Assembly (NCBI GenBank): GCA_964583095.1
Contig: CAZOVB010000064.1
Coordinates: forward strand, 1 to 25,677
Source of the DNA: CAZOVB01 sp964583095
GTDB lineage: Bacteria; Planctomycetota; Phycisphaerae; SM23-33
Direction of reading: 5' to 3'
DNA: 25,677 bases
Shown here: positions 22,673 through 25,677 of the stretch, piece after piece
Position numbering within the stretch: the stretch's first letter is position 1
Layout: each line of letters starts with the position of its first letter
Translations under genes and position numbers: made by a program
The notes under the pieces: generated by a model
What the model was told of the DNA's origin: nothing
The model's database searches: none
The model's input: the letters and a program-made list of their open reading frames with translations, nothing else

Positions 22673-23743
22673 CTACAATTCCTCGCGGCGGATCTCCCGG
22701 CCTTCCCTGGCCGATCGCAGGACCATCTGCGTCAGCTCGGTAATCTGCAGCGCCTGGGAGGGGGTGGTTCCCACGCCGGGGTCCTCCCCGGCCACCGCCT
22801 GGAAAAACTCGGGATACAATCCGCGGGGGCTCTTGTCCTGCCAACCGGTGGTCGTGTCGGTCCAGTTCCAGGGCCCGCCTTTGTTGGTGAAGAACGTGAA
22901 GGGATTCTCCTTGTTGTTCTTGTCGATGCGGATCCCGCCCTTGGTGCCCAGGATCATGATCCGGTTGATCGGCTCGTGATGGGCCACCCAGGCCATGTCG
23001 AAGGTCAGGCCGATCTTGCCTCCGCCGCAACGGGCCAGGAACGTGCAGTGCTCTTCCACGTCGAAACGCGTCTGAGCGGGAAGGTCATGATCGTGGCCTG
23101 TAAAGGTAAAGGCCAGGGCCGAATCAATCGTCGGCCACCCCACCAGGTCCAGCACCATGTCCATGAAATACTGGCCCATGTCCATGATGACGCCCCCGCC
23201 GGCCAGGCCGGCATCGAGGAACCACTTGGCATGGGTGACGCAGTCGAGCCCGGGCCTGCCTCGCCGGCGATAGTACTGGACGTCCACGCGGTAGATTTCG
23301 CCCAGGTCTCCGTCCTGAATGTACCGGTGGGCCAGCTTGGGATAGCCATGACGCATCCGAGCCGAGAAGAATATCACCTTCTTTCCCGTCTGTTCGGCGG
23401 CGTCGACCACCTGCCGATTCTCCTCTACCGAAAGGGCCGAGGGCTTTTCACACGCCACGTGCAAGCCCGCACCGAGGGCTTCGAGGGTGATGGGAACATG
23501 ATGCGCCACCGGTGTAGCCACGGTCACGAAGTCCAGGTCGTCCCGCGCGAGCAGTTGCTTGTAATCGGTGTACATCTCCACGCCGTCGAGGTCGTAGCGC
23601 TTTGCCACCGCCTCGCAATTGCTCTTGTCCAGGTCGCACAGGGCGACCAGTTGGGCTCCGGCTTCGGTCATGCCCGTAACATGGGCCCGGCTGATATCTC
23701 CGCAGCCGATCAGTCCCCCGCGAATCTGTTTATCTTGTATCAC
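22673..23743 (-). CDS. Gfo/Idh/MocA family oxidoreductase
   Basis: This 356-residue cytoplasmic enzyme belongs to the family of NAD(P)-dependent sugar and inositol dehydrogenases. The Rossmann motif GLIGCGDISRAH lies at residues 10-21 and the EKP motif at 99-101 (Lys100, catalytic). The C-terminal substrate domain contains GGGVIMDMGQYFMD (182-195). In many relatives the position of Tyr192 is a catalytic histidine (D-x-G-x-H-x2-D), so the specificity may be unusual or the reaction may differ. The start codon is GTG at 23743, with GGAG 8 nt upstream; a closer ATG (ATGCAGTGA) opens only a two-codon frame. The TIM-barrel isomerase gene lies 24 bp upstream on the same strand, so the two form an operon. 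Confidence 0.92.
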   Translation of the reverse strand: MIQDKQIRGGLIGCGDISRAHVTGMTEAGAQLVALCDLDKSNCEAVAKRYDLDGVEMYTDYKQLLARDDLDFVTVATPVAHHVPITLEALGAGLHVACEKPSALSVEENRQVVDAAEQTGKKVIFFSARMRHGYPKLAHRYIQDGDLGEIYRVDVQYYRRRGRPGLDCVTHAKWFLDAGLAGGGVIMDMGQYFMDMVLDLVGWPTIDSALAFTFTGHDHDLPAQTRFDVEEHCTFLARCGGGKIGLTFDMAWVAHHEPINRIMILGTKGGIRIDKNNKENPFTFFTNKGGPWNWTDTTTGWQDKSPRGLYPEFFQAVAGEDPGVGTTPSQALQITELTQMVLRSAREGREIRREEL

Positions 23744-23767
23744 TGCATTTGCTCCTTTTGCTCAGCG

Positions 23768-24628
23768 CTATTTCGGACACACGCGTGCGATGGACTCGGC
23801 CAGGATGTCCCGGGCCTCTTCCAGCGGTGCCAGCAGGTCGTCTTCCGGCTTGCCGACGGCTTCGAAATGAATCGGACCGTCGTAGCCGGCATCCCGGTAG
23901 AGTTCGATGAAGCGGTCCAGCGCGTCGCCAAAGCCGATGATCCGGCCCTGGTCATCGATGCCCTTGATCTTCATGTGCGAGTTGGTGGCCTTGTGTGCGA
24001 CCTTGGCCAGATTGTCCAGGGCTGTCTGACGGGCCTCGGCATCGCCTTCGAAGAACGCCTTGCCGCCCCAGTTGCTCGGGTCGGGGCAGGCGGTCAGCCG
24101 ATCGCTGCCGACCAGGTCCATCAGTTCGATCATGTCGTCGGCCTGGAAGTAAATGCTGTTGTGGTTCTCCACGGACATGTTCACGCCGACTTCTTCAGCC
24201 ACCGGGGCGCAGCGTACGATGCCCGCAAGCGTCAGGTCCTCCTGGAGACCGGGATTCTCGCCCTCGCGGTAATACCCGGTGAGCATACGGATATTGGGCA
24301 CCTGCATGTCCGAGGCGATCCGCAGCCAATCCTGGATGTAGCGGACGTTTTCCTGTCGCCACTGCTCGTCGATGACGTAGGCGAAATCGTTGAAGGTCGA
24401 GAGGCAGTGAATCGTCACCCCGGCCTTGTCGGCGTACTGCTTGATCTTCTTGAGCTCAGCCGGATCGGAGGTTCCGAAATCTCCGCCGGGCTCTCCGGCC
24501 TTGCCGCTCATGACCTCGATGGAGGAAAAGCCCATCCGGGCCGTCTCGTCGAGCATTTTGTAGACGTCGAAGGAATCATCCTGTTTGAAGCGGTTGCGAA
24601 AACTCCATGAATGCATGGCTGGCTGCAT
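23768..24628 (-). CDS. Sugar phosphate isomerase/epimerase-type TIM-barrel protein
   Basis: The 286-residue product has the AP-endonuclease-2 (xylose isomerase-like) TIM-barrel fold, shared by hydroxypyruvate isomerases, inosose dehydratases and sugar epimerases. The metal-binding residues fall where expected: Glu154 in MSVENHNS (with His156), Asp183 in CPDPSNWGG, His218 in SHMKIKG and Glu256 in HFEAVGK. The ATG at 24628 is preferred to the longer frame from 24697, because AAAGGA lies just before it and the preceding 23 residues are not family-like. As the first gene of the operon with the Gfo/Idh/MocA enzyme, and facing an AraC-type regulator, it probably acts in the breakdown of a sugar or polyol that cannot be named. 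Confidence 0.88.
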   Translation of the reverse strand: MQPAMHSWSFRNRFKQDDSFDVYKMLDETARMGFSSIEVMSGKAGEPGGDFGTSDPAELKKIKQYADKAGVTIHCLSTFNDFAYVIDEQWRQENVRYIQDWLRIASDMQVPNIRMLTGYYREGENPGLQEDLTLAGIVRCAPVAEEVGVNMSVENHNSIYFQADDMIELMDLVGSDRLTACPDPSNWGGKAFFEGDAEARQTALDNLAKVAHKATNSHMKIKGIDDQGRIIGFGDALDRFIELYRDAGYDGPIHFEAVGKPEDDLLAPLEEARDILAESIARVCPK

Positions 24629-24763
24629 GGGGGTCCTTTCGAAAGAGGGGAATCCGGTATTTACCTTCAATTGATACACAAAGGTCTGACGCGTCATTAT
24701 AATGGCTGGAAAACGTCTTGTATGCCCAAGACTCTTGCCCGGAAGTGATAACTGTTACCCGTT
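24629..24763. promoter_or_regulatory. Divergent control region of the sugar operon and araC-type gene
   Basis: ATTATAAT (24696-24703) gives a perfect TATAAT on each strand: plus 24698-24703 and minus 24701-24696. No good -35 element stands at the right distance for either, as expected of activator-dependent promoters. ACCTT (24663-24667) and AAGGT (24681-24685) form an inverted repeat with a CAATTG palindrome between them, a possible operator. The neighbouring AraC-type protein is the natural candidate to bind here. Confidence 0.5.
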
Positions 24764-25666
24764 ATGGACATCGACCAACCCCGGAGCTTCTACACTACCC
24801 CCCTGCCGGCCGACCGCGAATGCATCACCGTCGAAGCCACAGGCATCTGCGTGATGCACCCCAGGCCCCAGCGGTTTCGCCGGGACCGGTGGCGATGCTG
24901 GCAGATGATGTACACCCTGGCCGGGCTCGGATGCGGCGACGTGCAGGGACACCAGATCCAGGCCCGACCGGGCACCCTCTGGATCATGCCCCCCGACCGC
25001 GACCATGGCTACCAGGCCGTTGAATCAGCCCGCCGGCCATGGCGATACCGCTGGGTCGAATTCTCAGGCCAGATGGTCCCAGCCTTGCTGAAAATGCACC
25101 GATTGAACCGCCGCCCCTGCGTGCACGAATGCACCTCGGCCCAGCCGTATCTGACGCAACTCGTCGCCATACTCCAGACCCGCGGCAACGCGGGGCTCCA
25201 CGAGGCCACCGCCCTGCTCATGCAGATCCTGGCCGCCATGGAACAGCCAGGCCTCGACGCCGCCCAGCCTCCAGGGCCTGGCAGACTCATCGACGAAGCA
25301 GCCAAGGCCTTCATGAACCGCAATCTCTCTCGCCCGATGAACCTGACCCAGATCAGCCGGCACGTCGGGGTGTGTCCTCACCACCTGATTCGCGTCTTCC
25401 GCAGACGAAACGCCACCAGTCCGATGCAGTACCTCCGTCAGCTTCGGGTCAACAAGGCCAAGAGACTGCTGCACGGGCCGACACTGAACATCTCCCAGGT
25501 GGGCCAATCCGTCGGCTACGACGTCCTGCCCCATTTCTCGCGGATGTTCAAACGGGCTACCGGCATGAGCCCCAGGGAGTTTCGTCGCTCCTGCAGCGGC
25601 CTGGCCGAACCGATTCGCAACCGGAGCCGGTTGCGTTGTAAGGCTTTGGATGTTACGAGTGGGTGA
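24764..25666 (+). CDS. AraC-family transcriptional regulator
   Basis: The 300-residue product has the two-domain layout of AraC-type regulators. Residues about 20-165 form an N-terminal cupin-like sugar-sensing domain (LAGLGCGDVQGHQIQARPGTLWIMPPDRDHGY). Residues about 190-285 form the double helix-turn-helix: LTQISRHVGVCPHHLIRVFRR for the first and ISQVGQSVGYDVLPHFSRMFKRATGMSPREFRR for the second, which carries the family signature. It most likely activates the divergent isomerase/oxidoreductase operon in response to the sugar degraded. No strong ribosome-binding site precedes the ATG at 24764. The gene ends 11 bp before the window edge, so any downstream partner is not visible. Confidence 0.93.
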   Translation: MDIDQPRSFYTTPLPADRECITVEATGICVMHPRPQRFRRDRWRCWQMMYTLAGLGCGDVQGHQIQARPGTLWIMPPDRDHGYQAVESARRPWRYRWVEFSGQMVPALLKMHRLNRRPCVHECTSAQPYLTQLVAILQTRGNAGLHEATALLMQILAAMEQPGLDAAQPPGPGRLIDEAAKAFMNRNLSRPMNLTQISRHVGVCPHHLIRVFRRRNATSPMQYLRQLRVNKAKRLLHGPTLNISQVGQSVGYDVLPHFSRMFKRATGMSPREFRRSCSGLAEPIRNRSRLRCKALDVTSG

Positions 25667-25677
25667 TGCTGATGGCG

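Noticed and set aside
22643..24610. Plus-strand open frame of 655 codons opposite the sugar enzymes
   Set aside because: Antisense to two genes with clear catalytic motifs; no recognisable domain.

Overview
This is a GC-rich stretch of a bacterial chromosome. It most resembles an anaerobic or microaerophilic planctomycete of the Phycisphaerae/Sedimentisphaerales type. That placement is inferred from the gene mix: a B12-dependent ribonucleotide reductase, a large 2-oxoacid:ferredoxin oxidoreductase, lipoprotein glycoside hydrolases, Gfo/Idh/MocA and AP-endonuclease-2-fold sugar enzymes, and remnants of PQQ-propeller and methyltransferase genes. No rRNA, tRNA, CRISPR array or transposase was seen. 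Left part: 1-1343 is about 1.3 kb of G-rich, repeat- and hairpin-bearing DNA without a convincing gene. A good sigma70 promoter then drives a translationally coupled ABC exporter pair (1410-3916). This pair converges, over a hairpin terminator, on a NifU-type Fe-S protein gene. A 520-bp divergent region carries a pair of NrdR-like boxes around a promoter and precedes the class II ribonucleotide reductase gene nrdJ.

Middle part: a 730-bp gene-free region after nrdJ holds several hairpins. Two of them expose the identical 8-nt loop CUCCCUCC, complementary to Shine-Dalgarno sequences, and the second ends in a U-run; this looks like an undescribed small RNA. Then comes a minus-strand series reading leftward: a giant 1582-residue fusion of indolepyruvate-type oxidoreductase alpha and beta parts with a complete GltD-like FAD/NAD(P) module, endonuclease III 10 bp behind it, a CDP-alcohol phosphatidyltransferase, a GH2 beta-mannosidase-like gene broken by an internal deletion and frameshift, and a SAM methyltransferase.

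Right part: a short scar joins the 3' end of a PQQ-propeller gene to the 5' end of a methyltransferase gene. It is followed by a GH10 xylanase-like lipoprotein, then a three-gene envelope operon (outer-membrane beta-barrel, lipoprotein with SLH-like modules, FecR-domain protein) behind a leader with mutually exclusive RNA pairings and in front of a strong terminator. The window ends in a sugar-catabolism unit: an oxidoreductase and a TIM-barrel isomerase on the minus strand, diverging from an AraC-family regulator. Together the right part suggests polysaccharide breakdown and uptake.

Most worth following up are the fused oxidoreductase-GltD enzyme, the tandem anti-Shine-Dalgarno hairpins, and the envelope operon with its leader.
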